NCBI GenBank assembly: GCA_041154365.1 | Contig: AP035449.1 | Coordinates: forward strand, 2,724,510 to 2,788,509 | Reading direction: 5' to 3' | Length of the DNA: 64,000 nucleotides | Source: Candidatus Neomarinimicrobiota bacterium | GTDB lineage: Bacteria > Fidelibacterota > Fidelibacteria > Fidelibacterales > Fidelibacteraceae | Part shown: in pieces, positions 17,759-26,387 of the stretch | How positions within the stretch are numbered: position 1 is the stretch's first letter | Layout: each line of letters starts with the position of its first letter | Notes under the pieces: generated by a model | Told to the model about the DNA's origin: nothing | Database searches by the model: none | Seen by the model: only the letters and a program-made list of their open reading frames with translations | Position numbers and translations under genes: made by a program

Positions 17759-17814
17759 TTCACCCCTTCATACCCTCCTGTCTTCGTACCCTCGTCTCTT
17801 CATCCCCTCGTACC
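17759..17814. repeat. 8-bp tandem array at the glyS 3' end
   Basis: Seven octamers of a YTCNTMCC-like pattern: TTCACCCC, TTCATACC, CTCCTGTC, TTCGTACC, CTCGTCTC, TTCATCCC, CTCGTACC. It runs across the glyS stop codon (17800), so the last residues of GlyRS (VGTRG) come from the array. It fills much of the gap to the M28 gene. Confidence 0.6.
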
Positions 17815-19128
17815 CACTTTCTCTTCAAGTACTTGCTCCACCTGATCCAGAGAAACGCGGATTTGTTCCAGGGAATCACGATCCCGGAGTGTAACTGTGC
17901 GGTCTTCCAGGGTTTGGTGGTCAATGGTAATACAAAAGGGCGTTCCGGCTTCATCCTGTCGGCGGTACCGTTTTCCGATAGATCCCCCCGTATCATAGAA
18001 TGCGGCGAATTTAAACCGGAGGTCTTCATAGAGCTTCCGGGCAACTTCGGGCATCCCATCTTTGTTAAAGAGAGGAAAGATGGCAACTTTAAACGGCGCA
18101 ACGGATGGGTGGAGGCGCATTACCACACGGTCATTTTCTTCATCTTCCCAATAGGCATCTGCCAGGAGAGTCAAAACCGTACGATCCACTCCCGCAGATG
18201 TTTCAACCACGGCTGGAATGATTTTCTGTCCCCGGTTATCCTGATCTACATAATGGAGTTTTTTCCCGCTGAGGTTAATATGCTGGGTCAAATCATAAGT
18301 CCCGCGGTCGGCAATACCTTCCAGCTCGGAAAATCCATAGGGAAACTCATATTCCACATCATAACAGGCCGTGGAATAGTGGGCCAGTTCATCTTCGTCA
18401 TGGGCTCTCAGACGGAGTTTTTCCGGTGTAATTCCCAAAGACCTGAACCAATTCAGCCTTTCCTGTGCCCAGTATTCAAGCCACTGGGTATTTTCGCCGG
18501 GACGGATAAAGTATTCCATCTCCATCTGTTCAAATTCGCGCGTGCGAAAAATAAAATTCCCTGTTGTAATTTCATTCCGGAACGCTTTCCCGAGCTGGGC
18601 AATCCCAAAGGGGAGTTTTACCCGGTTGGATGACACCACATTGTCAAAATTCACAAAAATACCCTGGGCGGTTTCGGGTCTTAAATAAATTTCCTGTGCG
18701 CCTTCTTCCGTGGATCCCAGAAAGGTTTTAAACATCAGATTGAATTGCCGCGGTGCCCCCAATTCTCCCTGACATTCCGGACACTGTGTGCTTCCCTCGG
18801 GCAGATGGTCCTGGCGAAATCTTCGGCGACACTTCCGGCATTCCACCATGGGATCGTGAAAATTTTCCACATGTCCCGAAGCTTCCCAAACTTTGGGATG
18901 CATAAGAATCGCCGCATCCATGCCTACCACGTCTTCCCGGGCTGTGACGATATCCCTCCACCAGCGGTTTTTCACATTTCGTTTGAGTTCCACACCCAGG
19001 GGACCATAATCATACACCGCGTTGATCCCGCCGTAAATTTCACTACTTTGAAATAAAAATCCCCGGCGGCGGCTGAGGGCTACCAGTTTTTCCATCAAGG
19101 GATAGGACATGGGCTTTACAGACGTCAT
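17800..19128 (-). CDS. glyS: Glycine-tRNA ligase (homodimeric type)
   Basis: This 442-residue class II aminoacyl-tRNA synthetase attaches glycine to tRNA-Gly. It is the alpha2 form (one chain), not the alpha2-beta2 GlyQ/GlyS form. Motifs: SSEIYGGINAVYDYGPLGVELKRN, a zinc-binding-like insertion CRKCRRRFR...CPECQGELG, LRPETAQGIFVNF, FRNEITTGNFIFRTREFEQMEMEYF (motif 2) and TSAGVDRTVLTLL (motif 3). The start at 19128 overlaps the topA stop (ATGA) and gives the expected N-terminus; an in-frame extension upstream lies inside topA. The C-terminal tail is made by an octamer repeat. Confidence 0.95.
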   Translation of the reverse strand: MTSVKPMSYPLMEKLVALSRRRGFLFQSSEIYGGINAVYDYGPLGVELKRNVKNRWWRDIVTAREDVVGMDAAILMHPKVWEASGHVENFHDPMVECRKCRRRFRQDHLPEGSTQCPECQGELGAPRQFNLMFKTFLGSTEEGAQEIYLRPETAQGIFVNFDNVVSSNRVKLPFGIAQLGKAFRNEITTGNFIFRTREFEQMEMEYFIRPGENTQWLEYWAQERLNWFRSLGITPEKLRLRAHDEDELAHYSTACYDVEYEFPYGFSELEGIADRGTYDLTQHINLSGKKLHYVDQDNRGQKIIPAVVETSAGVDRTVLTLLADAYWEDEENDRVVMRLHPSVAPFKVAIFPLFNKDGMPEVARKLYEDLRFKFAAFYDTGGSIGKRYRRQDEAGTPFCITIDHQTLEDRTVTLRDRDSLEQIRVSLDQVEQVLEEKVGTRG

Positions 19129-21446
19129 GAATGTTTTTTTCCTTTCCGTTTTCCGGATTTCTTTGCGGCACCGGCTTTGATCAGTTCGTGACATTGTTCG
19201 AGTGTCAGGGTTGCCGGATCCGTATTTTTCGGAATCGTTGTATTTTTTTTCTTATAGGAAATATAGGGACCATACCGGCCATTCAGAATTTTTAATCCCG
19301 GTTCTTCCGGAAATTCTTTGATAAGTTTATTTTTATCTTTTTCCCGTTTCGTTTCGATAAGCTCAACAGCCCTGTCCAGAGAGACGGAAAGGGGATCGTC
19401 CTCTTTTCCCAAAGAATAGAAGGTGTTTTTATGTTTTACATAGGGACCATAACGGCCGATATTTGCCGTTACCGGTTCCCCTTCATATTCACCAACAGTC
19501 CTGGGCAGCCTGAAAAGCTCCAGGGCTTCCTCCAAAGTAATCGATTCCAGGCTTTGATGATCCCGCAAACCGGCAAAACGGGGTTTCAAATCTTCATCTG
19601 CTTTCCCAATTTGAGCCATAGGCCCGTAACGGCCAATTTTCACAAAGACATCCCGGCCGCTTTCCGGATCTTTTCCCAGATAGCGTTCTCCTTTGAATTT
19701 TTCCGATTCTTTCATGGTTTTTTCAACATTTGCATGAAAGGGACCGTAAAAATCCCGGATCATGTCTGCCCAGGCCACACGGCCTTCGGCTATCCGGTCA
19801 AATTCCACTTCCACATCTGCCGTAAACCCATAATCCAGGATATCATCAAAATGTTTCATCAGGAACTGATTCACGACCTGGCCCGTATCGGTAGGAAAGA
19901 GCTTTTTCTTTTCGGCACCCTGGATTTCACTGCCGTTTTTTTCCAAAACCTTCCCGTTTTTGAGGATGAATATTTTGTAGTCCCGTTTCTCTCCGGGCCG
20001 GCTTTCATTTACCACATATTTCCGTTTCTGAATCGTGGAAATGGTGGGAGCATAGGTTGATGGACGACCGATGCCCAATTCCTCAAGCTTGCGGACCAGG
20101 GCTGCTTCCGAATACCGGGGCGGGGCTTTGGTAAAGCGCTCCCGGCCTTCCATGGTCTGAAGGATGAGTGTATCCTGTACTGTGAGTCTGGGGAGACCCG
20201 TCGTTTCCTCATTCGATTCATCATCCCGGGATTCCTGATACACCCGGAGGAAACCGTCAAAAAGAATGACCTGTCCCTTTGCTGTCAGCGTTTCTGAACG
20301 TGTGGATATATCGATGGTTACCTGGGTGTTCTCCAGTTTGGCCGGGGACATCTGGCTGGCAATCATCCGTTTCCGGATTAAATCGTATAAGCGCTGCTGG
20401 TTCCTGTCGCCCTGAATGGTTTCCCGGTCCAGATACGAGGGGCGGATGGCTTCGTGAGCTTCCTGTGCGGATTTGCTTTTTGTTGTAAAATTTCTGGGTT
20501 TTGAATATTCTTTCCCATACTGGGCTGTAATCAGCTCTTTGGCTGCACCGATGGCCATGGACGACAGATTCACCGAATCGGTTCTCATGTAGGTGATATA
20601 ACCGGCTTCATATAATTGCTGGGCAACGGACATAGTCCGGGAGACGGAGAATCCCAGTTTGCGCCCGGCCTCCTGTTGAAGCGTAGACGTAGTAAAAGGA
20701 GGAGCGGGATTTTTTACGGCAGGCTTCCGAGAAATATCGCTGACTGTAAATTCAGCATCCAGGCAGTCTTCAAGAAATTTCTTTGCTTTTTCAGCCGCTG
20801 GGATTTTTTCCTGCAACTCGGCCGTAAAAACCTCATCTTCACGTTTTTCCGGATGGAATTCTCCTGTGATTTTAAAATAATTTTCAGGATTAAAATTCCG
20901 GATTTCATCTTCCCGCTCCACAATCAGGCGTACGGCCACACTCTGGACCCTGCCGGCAGAGAGAGCCGGTTTCACTTTTTTCCAAAGAACGGGGGATACT
21001 TCAAACCCGACCAGGCGGTCCAAAACGCGGCGTGCCTGCTGGGCATCCACCAGATTCCGGTCAATATGACGGGGATTCTCCAGTGCCGCTTCAATGGCGT
21101 GTTTCGTAATCTCATGAAACACAATCCTGTATGTTTTATCCGGATCCAGATCCAGAACGCGGCATAAATGCCAGGCGATGGCTTCACCCTCCCGGTCTTC
21201 ATCAGAGGCTAAAAAGATCTTGTCTGCCTGGCCGACCTTCTCTTTTAAAGTCTTGATAACTTTCTTCTTATCCGGAGGGATGATATATGAGGGTTCAAAA
21301 TTCCCCTCCACATTCACACCCATGCTTTTCGGCGGCAGATCCCGAACATGTCCCATGGATGCCACTACCTCGTAATCCTTACCCAGAAAGCGGCTGATGG
21401 TTTTTGCTTTGGACGGTGATTCAACAATGATCAGATTTTTACTCAC
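19125..21446 (-). CDS. topA: DNA topoisomerase I
   Basis: This 773-residue type IA topoisomerase relaxes negative supercoils. The TOPRIM domain is at residues 1-120 (LIIVESPSKAKTI, SDEDREGEAIAWHL), and the active-site Tyr lies in GYITYMRTDS at about 300. The C-terminus has three topoisomerase-type repeats without zinc cysteines (GRYGPMAQIG, GRYGPYVKHK, GRYGPYISYK), then a basic tail rich in Lys. It starts with GTG behind a GGAGG site. Its stop overlaps the glyS ATG. The zinc-free repeat form is common outside Proteobacteria. Confidence 0.96.
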   Translation of the reverse strand: MSKNLIIVESPSKAKTISRFLGKDYEVVASMGHVRDLPPKSMGVNVEGNFEPSYIIPPDKKKVIKTLKEKVGQADKIFLASDEDREGEAIAWHLCRVLDLDPDKTYRIVFHEITKHAIEAALENPRHIDRNLVDAQQARRVLDRLVGFEVSPVLWKKVKPALSAGRVQSVAVRLIVEREDEIRNFNPENYFKITGEFHPEKREDEVFTAELQEKIPAAEKAKKFLEDCLDAEFTVSDISRKPAVKNPAPPFTTSTLQQEAGRKLGFSVSRTMSVAQQLYEAGYITYMRTDSVNLSSMAIGAAKELITAQYGKEYSKPRNFTTKSKSAQEAHEAIRPSYLDRETIQGDRNQQRLYDLIRKRMIASQMSPAKLENTQVTIDISTRSETLTAKGQVILFDGFLRVYQESRDDESNEETTGLPRLTVQDTLILQTMEGRERFTKAPPRYSEAALVRKLEELGIGRPSTYAPTISTIQKRKYVVNESRPGEKRDYKIFILKNGKVLEKNGSEIQGAEKKKLFPTDTGQVVNQFLMKHFDDILDYGFTADVEVEFDRIAEGRVAWADMIRDFYGPFHANVEKTMKESEKFKGERYLGKDPESGRDVFVKIGRYGPMAQIGKADEDLKPRFAGLRDHQSLESITLEEALELFRLPRTVGEYEGEPVTANIGRYGPYVKHKNTFYSLGKEDDPLSVSLDRAVELIETKREKDKNKLIKEFPEEPGLKILNGRYGPYISYKKKNTTIPKNTDPATLTLEQCHELIKAGAAKKSGKRKGKKHS

Positions 21447-21511
21447 CCAAACCTCCGTTTTATGAGGGCAAATTTACAAAAGTGATTCTGAATCGCAAAT
21501 GTTCTCAGGCG

Positions 21512-22384
21512 TCAGGGGCGAAAAAAGCTTATAAATCGATCATCTTTTTGATAATCGCGATGAATTTCCAGGTCTCTATAGGCGTGAAAAATCTCCTGAA
21601 CAGCCTCGCGTTGGGAAGGTCCTCCAAATTCCAGAACAGCCATTCCTCCCGGCACCAGCCACTCCTGAAACCTCCGGGCAAAATGCCGGTAAAAGGCCAG
21701 GCCGTCCTGTAGATCCGTCAATGCAAGGGGCGGTTCATAATATCCCACATTTTTCGGAAGCTGTTCCATTTCGTGTCCGGCAATATAGGGGGGATTACTG
21801 ACAATGATATCATACGGCTCCGGCGCCTCCCAGTAAAAAATATCCTCCTGAATGATACCGATCCGGTTCATCAGATTATGAAAGCGGCAATTCTTTTTCA
21901 GGATATCCACTGCCTGAGGAGAGACTTCCAGCGCGTGAATACGGGCCAGGGGTAAATGTTTTGCCAAGGCAATGGCGATGGCACCTGTTCCACTTCCGAT
22001 ATCCAGAATGGAAAAGGGGTCGGTCCGCTTTCTGGCTACTGAAATGATATACTCTACCAGGCGCTCCGTCTCGGGACGGGGAATAAGGACATCCGGACTG
22101 ACTGTCAGTTGAAAACCATAGAAATCTGCCTGTCCCACCACTTGTTGTACCGGTTGATGAGCGGCACATTGAAGTAACAAGGGTTTATATCGATTCAATT
22201 CTTCCCGGCTCATGGGCCGGTCAAAGTTCAGATATAAATCCACCCGGGACATTTTTAACACATGGGTCAGCATCCATTCCACGGCAGTGCGTGAATCCTC
22301 AATGCCCTTTTCTTGAAGATACTCAACGGACCAGCGCAAGAGATCCACTAAACGCCAGACTTTTTCTTGTGCATGTTCTGTCAT
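21512..22384 (-). CDS. prmC: Release factor glutamine methyltransferase PrmC
   Basis: This 290-residue SAM-dependent enzyme methylates the Gln of the GGQ motif in release factors 1 and 2, which raises termination efficiency. The N-terminal helical recognition domain covers about 1-90. Motif I is LDIGSGTGAIAIALA, and the glutamine-binding NPPY motif is in IVSNPPYIAG. Placement directly after prfA (4-bp gap) is the classical arrangement and confirms the call. A 65-bp gap separates it from topA. Confidence 0.95.
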   Translation of the reverse strand: MTEHAQEKVWRLVDLLRWSVEYLQEKGIEDSRTAVEWMLTHVLKMSRVDLYLNFDRPMSREELNRYKPLLLQCAAHQPVQQVVGQADFYGFQLTVSPDVLIPRPETERLVEYIISVARKRTDPFSILDIGSGTGAIAIALAKHLPLARIHALEVSPQAVDILKKNCRFHNLMNRIGIIQEDIFYWEAPEPYDIIVSNPPYIAGHEMEQLPKNVGYYEPPLALTDLQDGLAFYRHFARRFQEWLVPGGMAVLEFGGPSQREAVQEIFHAYRDLEIHRDYQKDDRFISFFRP

Positions 22385-22388
22385 GGAA

Positions 22389-23450
22389 TCAGAGATTTTT
22401 AAGTTTTTCCATGTTATCTGCCAGAGTCAGTTCTTCAATGAGTTCATCCAGATCACCTTCCATCACCGCCGGAAGATTGTGAGCCGTATAGTTGATCCGG
22501 TGGTCTGTAATTCGCCCCTGGGGGAAATTGTAGGTGCGGATTTTCGCACTTCGGTCCCCGGTGGAAACCTGGGATTTCCGCTCTTCCGCGATAGATTTCT
22601 GCTGTGCTTCGGCCATTTCCGTATAGACCCGGCTATATAATATTTTCAGGGCTTTTTCTTTGTTTTTATGCTGCGAGCTTTCATCCTGGCAGGTGACCAC
22701 AATTCCTGTGGGGAAATGGGTAATGCGGATGGCTGAATCGGTTTTATTCACATGCTGTCCACCATGTCCTGAGGCCCGGTATGTATCAATACGGATATCT
22801 TTTTCATCGATTTCCACATCCACATCATCCATTTCAGGAAGGACCGCCACGGTGGCTGCAGAGGTATGAATCCTGCCGGAACTTTCCGTGACAGGTACCC
22901 GCTGTACCCGGTGAACACCGGATTCATATTTCAATTTACTGTAGACACTCTGCCCGGTAATCAACATGGATATTTCCTTCAGGCCGCCGATTCCCAGCTC
23001 TGAAGAGGCCAGCACCTCCACCTTCCATCCCTGCCTTTCGGCATAACGGGTATACATCCGGTACAGATCAGCAGCAAACAGCGCTGCTTCATCGCCACCG
23101 GTTCCGCTTCGGATCTCCAGAATGGTATTCCGGTCATCATTGGGGTCTTTAGGGATAAGCAGGAATTTCAGATGCTCTTCCATGGATTCTTTTTCTGCCA
23201 GCAGGTCATCCAGTTCTTCCCGGACAATCTGCTTCAATTCGGCGTCATTCCCCCGGAGGATTTGTTCATCTTCGTGAATATGATCTAAAAGTTTTTCGTA
23301 CTTTTCCGTCGCCTGAACGATGGGCTCTAAATTTTTCTGATCCCGTGTAAGCTGTTTATACCGTTCCTGATCCCGAAAAATATCCGGGTCTGCCAGCGTT
23401 TCCAGTATCTCATGATACCTGATTTTAATGTGTTCAAGTTTTTCTCTCAT
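22389..23450 (-). CDS. prfA: Peptide chain release factor 1
   Basis: This 353-residue cytosolic protein recognises UAA/UAG stop codons and triggers peptidyl-tRNA hydrolysis. Seen: the catalytic GGQ in [22 protein letters not shown], the RF1-typical [18 protein letters not shown] and [14 protein letters not shown], and the [14 protein letters not shown] segment. The length is normal. The start overlaps the stop of the DUF1385 gene by one base (TAATG). The order rpmE - DUF1385 - prfA - prmC is common in several phyla. Confidence 0.96.
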   Translation of the reverse strand: MREKLEHIKIRYHEILETLADPDIFRDQERYKQLTRDQKNLEPIVQATEKYEKLLDHIHEDEQILRGNDAELKQIVREELDDLLAEKESMEEHLKFLLIPKDPNDDRNTILEIRSGTGGDEAALFAADLYRMYTRYAERQGWKVEVLASSELGIGGLKEISMLITGQSVYSKLKYESGVHRVQRVPVTESSGRIHTSAATVAVLPEMDDVDVEIDEKDIRIDTYRASGHGGQHVNKTDSAIRITHFPTGIVVTCQDESSQHKNKEKALKILYSRVYTEMAEAQQKSIAEERKSQVSTGDRSAKIRTYNFPQGRITDHRINYTAHNLPAVMEGDLDELIEELTLADNMEKLKNL

Positions 23451-24439
23451 TAGTCAACTGCTTCGGCGATGTATTCTTTGCCGGTATAGGTATCCCAATC
23501 TTTGTCAAAGGCCGTTCTGAGGGCTGTTAAAGCACATTCAATCTGGCTGTCGTCCGGCTGGGATGTGGTAATGCGCTGGAGCCACAATCCCGGCTTGGTC
23601 ATCCAGCCGATCCAGGGGTTATTCATGTGCCGGCTTGTCCACTTCAGAACCTCATAACCCACGCCCATCACCAGGGGAATCAAAGGCAGATGGACCAGAA
23701 GGCGGGTTGTCAAAGACATGGGGCCCTGAAAAGCCATGATCACAGAATCAATCACGGCATACATAAGGATCGCATTAATCAGAGTCACAAACAGAAAGCT
23801 GGTGCCGCAGCGGGGATGAAAAGTAGAAAAGGGCCGGATATTTTCAAGGGTCATGTCCCGTCCGTGCTCAAAGGCAAATACGGTTTTATGTTCCGCACCG
23901 TGATATTCAAAGAGACGTTTGATGTCCTTCATGCGGCTGATTAAAAACAGATAGACCAGAAAAAAGAAAATGCGAAAGAGTCCTGCCACCAGATTGAACA
24001 GCCAGGCTGTTTTTTCAATGGCGAAAACCTTCGTGGTCAGCCACAGGGGAAGAATGGCAAAAAGGCCAAGGGCCAGGGCAAAGGAAAAAAGCATGGTAAG
24101 CGTATTGTAGATCTTTTCCCAAAAGGCACTTGTCTTTTTATCCGGTTCAGGCATGGCATGATCCGCGGAAAACTGGAGTGTTTCCATGCCGATTTTCATG
24201 GACTCAAAGAGGGATACAATCCCCCGGATAATAGGAAATCCAAGCCATTTGACCCGTTTGGCTGCAGAAATAAATGGTTTTCGTTCCGTGATAATCGACT
24301 GATCCGGAATCCGCACGGCCGTTGCATAGGCGCCGGGGACCCTCATCATGACACCCTCGATCACCGCCTGGCCTCCCACAAGAATGGAAGATTTCTGAAG
24401 TATCAGAATCAGGCTCCGGGTGAACCGCCGGTATTTCAT
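23450..24439 (-). CDS. DUF1385 membrane protein (YqhQ-like)
   Basis: This 329-residue protein starts with [20 protein letters not shown], the DUF1385 hallmark, followed by [21 protein letters not shown]. There are about four membrane segments (around 115-145, 150-180, 220-250, 255-280) and a central [15 protein letters not shown] and [11 protein letters not shown], conserved in the family. The function is not known; the His/Glu/Cys-rich conserved blocks suggest metal binding. The start at 24439 is preferred because the longer frame runs back over rpmE. It sits 7 bp after rpmE and 1 bp into prfA, in a conserved gene neighbourhood. Confidence 0.85.
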   Translation of the reverse strand: MKYRRFTRSLILILQKSSILVGGQAVIEGVMMRVPGAYATAVRIPDQSIITERKPFISAAKRVKWLGFPIIRGIVSLFESMKIGMETLQFSADHAMPEPDKKTSAFWEKIYNTLTMLFSFALALGLFAILPLWLTTKVFAIEKTAWLFNLVAGLFRIFFFLVYLFLISRMKDIKRLFEYHGAEHKTVFAFEHGRDMTLENIRPFSTFHPRCGTSFLFVTLINAILMYAVIDSVIMAFQGPMSLTTRLLVHLPLIPLVMGVGYEVLKWTSRHMNNPWIGWMTKPGLWLQRITTSQPDDSQIECALTALRTAFDKDWDTYTGKEYIAEAVD

Positions 24440-24446
24440 AGATGGG

Positions 24447-24656
24447 CTACTTTTTGGGATTGATATTGTATTTTCTGTTGTATTTCTCAATACGACCCGC
24501 CGTATCCAGCAATTTTTGCTTTCCTGTATAAAAGGGATGGCAGGCAGAACAGATTTCAATCCGCATATCTCCCACGGTGCTCCGGGTTTCTATAACATTT
24601 CCACAGGAGCAGGTAATCGTGCAGGGCTCATATTTGGGGTGAATTTTATCTCTCAT
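24447..24656 (-). CDS. rpmE: 50S ribosomal protein L31, zinc-binding type
   Basis: This 69-residue protein has the L31 pattern [35 protein letters not shown] and the basic C-terminus. Cys16, Cys18, Cys36 and Cys39 form the zinc site of the C+ type. L31 bridges the large and small subunits; C+ forms are often swapped for a Cys-free paralog under zinc shortage. The ATG follows AGAGGAT. A 372-bp gap upstream holds a terminator-like hairpin and a structured-looking stretch on the same strand. Confidence 0.96.
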   Translation of the reverse strand: MRDKIHPKYEPCTITCSCGNVIETRSTVGDMRIEICSACHPFYTGKQKLLDTAGRIEKYNRKYNINPKK

Positions 24657-24707
24657 GAGAATCCTCTTGTCTTTTCATTCAGCCCAGTATGTTACAAATG
24701 ACTACAG

Positions 24708-24728
24708 AAAAAAACAAATTATATTTGT
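24708..24728 (-). terminator. Terminator-like hairpin upstream of rpmE
   Basis: Read on the minus strand, ACAAAT ATA ATTTGT is followed at once by seven T. The stem is AT-only and weak, but the T-run makes it an intrinsic-terminator candidate. It follows a possible structured leader and precedes rpmE by about 50 bp. Confidence 0.4.
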
Positions 24729-24880
24729 CCACCAAACGACAGGGAAAAGGGTTCCCCCTTCGGCATGAGACTTCCCACTTACGGACCTTGCGCCAGAAAC
24801 AAAACCTTCAGTGACTGGCATAGCATCTTTTTTATAACAGTATCTTACCGGGATTATCATGGTTTTTGCATTCCACGGCA
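24729..24880 (-). ncRNA. Possible structured leader RNA (riboswitch-like), tentative
   Basis: Minus-strand sequence between the plus-strand operon promoter and the terminator-like hairpin has conserved-looking blocks in an order like a cobalamin riboswitch: TGATAATCCCGGTAAG, ACTGTTA, GCCAGTCACTG, GCAAGG and CCGTAAGTGGGAAGTC, then ATGCC. A GCCAG/CTGGC stem and a further AGGG/CCCT stem can be drawn. Several invariant B12-box positions do not match and one stem is missing, so this may be a decayed element, another RNA class, or chance. It would control rpmE, an odd target for cobalamin. Confidence 0.2.
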
Positions 24881-24889
24881 ACTTTTTTC

Positions 24890-24919
24890 TTGACATACAC
24901 TACGGGTATTTTCTTAAAT
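24890..24919 (+). promoter_or_regulatory. Candidate promoter for the ArsR/Mbx-type operon
   Basis: A perfect -35 TTGACA (24890-24895) is followed after 18 bases by TTAAAT (24914-24919), a 4/6 match to the -10. The predicted transcription start falls at the left arm of the inverted repeat at 24924-24943. Confidence 0.45.
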
Positions 24920-24923
24920 TAAC

Positions 24924-24943
24924 AATTGAACAAATGTTCAATT
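24924..24943. promoter_or_regulatory. ArsR/SmtB-type operator (perfect inverted repeat)
   Basis: AATTGAACA and TGTTCAATT are perfect 9-bp arms around AA. The TGAACA-AA-TGTTCA core is the form bound by ArsR/SmtB repressors. It overlaps the expected start of transcription, a position for repression, 86 bp before the arsR-like ATG. Confidence 0.7.
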
Positions 24944-25028
24944 AAAAAATAGCCGGAATCCCATCAGTACAATTCAGAAGGAGAAAGAGATCAAAGCCAC
25001 CGTTCTGGATAGACAATCCGCCCAAAGT

Positions 25029-25289
25029 ATGGCGGGGATCTTTAAAGCCCTGGGTGATCCCGGCCGTCTTCAGATTGTCCGGCTTCTTCGGACTGGCGAA
25101 TTGTGTGCAGGCGAAATCGCCCAAATCCTTCATACAGATCAATCCACATTGAGTCACCAGTTAAAGATTTTAAAATTTCACGGCATCGTTCTCTCCCGCA
25201 AAGACGGGAAATATCATCGTTATTCCCTGGACAATGCGTGTGTCCGGGAATTGCTGGATTTGATGGACCAACATCTTGTCAATTGTTAA
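25029..25289 (+). CDS. ArsR-family transcriptional regulator
   Basis: This 86-residue winged-helix protein has the family signature FKALGDPGRLQIVRLLRTGELCAGEIAQIL, then the recognition helix TDQSTLSHQLKILKFHGIV and the wing RKDGKYHRYSL. ArsR regulators repress until a metal, sulfide or redox signal binds. The alpha-3 metal motif ELCxC is reduced to a single Cys (ELCAG), so a classical arsenic site is absent; a second Cys is the last residue. The ATG at 25029 has no ribosome binding site. The frame is open upstream and reads as a normal ArsR N-terminus back to an ATC at 24990, which sits 6 bases behind AAGGAG. It heads the plus-strand operon and is the likely repressor of it. Confidence 0.85.
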   Translation: MAGIFKALGDPGRLQIVRLLRTGELCAGEIAQILHTDQSTLSHQLKILKFHGIVLSRKDGKYHRYSLDNACVRELLDLMDQHLVNC

Positions 25290-25301
25290 GATGAGGAATG
25301 C

Positions 25302-25793
25302 ATGAAACACGGTATACTATCTGGAGTGCTGCTATTTGGGGTCTGGCTTCTTTTAAATAATTCACTGTCCGGTGAAATCCTTCTTTCCGGATTGGTTCTC
25401 TCAATTTTCCTTGCGCTTTGGAGTTCAAAATTTTTTCCGGTTTTTAAGCATGTCTCTCTGTCTGCGAAGTCCTTTTGGGCTTTCCTGTGTTTTACCGGTG
25501 TTTTCCTGAAAGAGCTTTTTCGGGCCAATGTGGATGTAGCGGTCCGGGTCCTTTCCCCTTCTCTGCCCATCAAACCGGGAATTGTTGCCGTAAAAACCCG
25601 CCTAAAAGATCCGCTGGCCCGGTTGATGCTGGCAAATGCCATCACATTGACTCCCGGCACCTTTACGCTGGATATCCGGGACGACATCCTGTACATCCAT
25701 TGGATTGATGCAGGAAACGTCCACAATCATGCCGAAACGGATGCGATCGTAAAAAAATTTGAAAAACACCTGGAGGTTCTCTTTGGCCGATAA
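25302..25793 (+). CDS. mrpE: Mrp antiporter subunit E-like (MbxA)
   Basis: This 163-residue membrane protein matches MnhE/MrpE: two hydrophobic segments near the N-terminus (about 5-40), a third at 60-80 (SFWAFLCFTGVFLKELFRANVDVA), then a soluble domain with PGIVAVKTRLKDPLARLMLANAITLTPGTFTLD. In Mrp, Mbh and Mbx complexes this subunit is part of the Na+/H+ antiporter module. A GAGG site precedes the ATG. It is the first structural gene of the membrane complex, 12 bp after the regulator. Confidence 0.9.
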   Translation: MKHGILSGVLLFGVWLLLNNSLSGEILLSGLVLSIFLALWSSKFFPVFKHVSLSAKSFWAFLCFTGVFLKELFRANVDVAVRVLSPSLPIKPGIVAVKTRLKDPLARLMLANAITLTPGTFTLDIRDDILYIHWIDAGNVHNHAETDAIVKKFEKHLEVLFGR

Positions 25794-26043
25794 AATTCTT
25801 ATTGCCGCCGGAGTTCTGATACTCATCTCCCTAATTTTAACCCTGTATCGCTTTTTCAAGGGGCCGGGATTCGTGAACCGGGCCGTGGCAATTGATGTTC
25901 TGGGTATTATCGTCATCTCCCTTATCGGCCTGGCAGCCATTCTCTTTGAACAGGCCCTGTATCTGGATGTCGCCCTGGTTTACGGACTCCTTTCATTCTT
26001 GGGTATAATTGTCATCGGCCGATTTATTGAGAAAGGATTGTAA
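25783..26043 (+). CDS. mrpF: Mrp antiporter subunit F-like (MbxB)
   Basis: The 86-residue product has three membrane helices and the MrpF motif YRFFKGPGFVNRAVAIDVLG followed by AILFEQALYLDVALVYGLLSFLG. The start chosen is TTG at 25783, 6 bases behind TGGAGG; an in-frame TTG at 25759 has no such site. It overlaps the end of mrpE by 11 bp and joins mrpG through TAATG. It is part of the ion-translocating module. Confidence 0.88.
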   Translation: MADKILIAAGVLILISLILTLYRFFKGPGFVNRAVAIDVLGIIVISLIGLAAILFEQALYLDVALVYGLLSFLGIIVIGRFIEKGL

Positions 26044-26387
26044 TGCAGTATCTTGAAGTTATCGGTGCCATCTTTGTCCTTTTGGGCTCTTTTTTCCTGC
26101 TGACAGCTTCCATCGGCCTTTTGCGCATGCCGGATGTGTTTAATCGCATTCAGGCCGGAACCAAGGCCTCTACACTGGGAACCCTCCTCGTTTTATTGGG
26201 GATCGGCTTTACCCATCCCGGATGGTGGGGCCGTTTGCTGATTATCGCTGTTTTCATTCTCATCACCGTTCCCGTTTCCAACCATATCATCGCCCGGGCA
26301 GCCTATCATCATAGCCAGGAAAAAGGCCGTTTCTTCCGTGATGATCTGGGCTCGCCAGCCGAAAAAGCAAAGGAGGAAACACCATGA
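26043..26387 (+). CDS. mrpG: Mrp antiporter subunit G-like (MbxC)
   Basis: This 114-residue protein has three membrane segments and the MrpG/MnhG pattern FFLLTASIGLLRMPDVFNRIQAGTKASTLG, then a charged C-terminal tail. It belongs to the Na+/H+ antiporter module. It is coupled on both sides: one-base overlap with mrpF and ATGA overlap with the next gene. Confidence 0.9.
   Translation: MQYLEVIGAIFVLLGSFFLLTASIGLLRMPDVFNRIQAGTKASTLGTLLVLLGIGFTHPGWWGRLLIIAVFILITVPVSNHIIARAAYHHSQEKGRFFRDDLGSPAEKAKEETP

Noticed and set aside
17749-18633. 294-residue plus-strand frame
   Set aside because: Antisense to glyS, no recognisable domain; glyS has complete class II motifs.
24702-24896. 64-residue minus-strand frame
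   Set aside because: It coincides with the hairpin/T-run and the leader-like stretch, has no ribosome binding site and no family resemblance.
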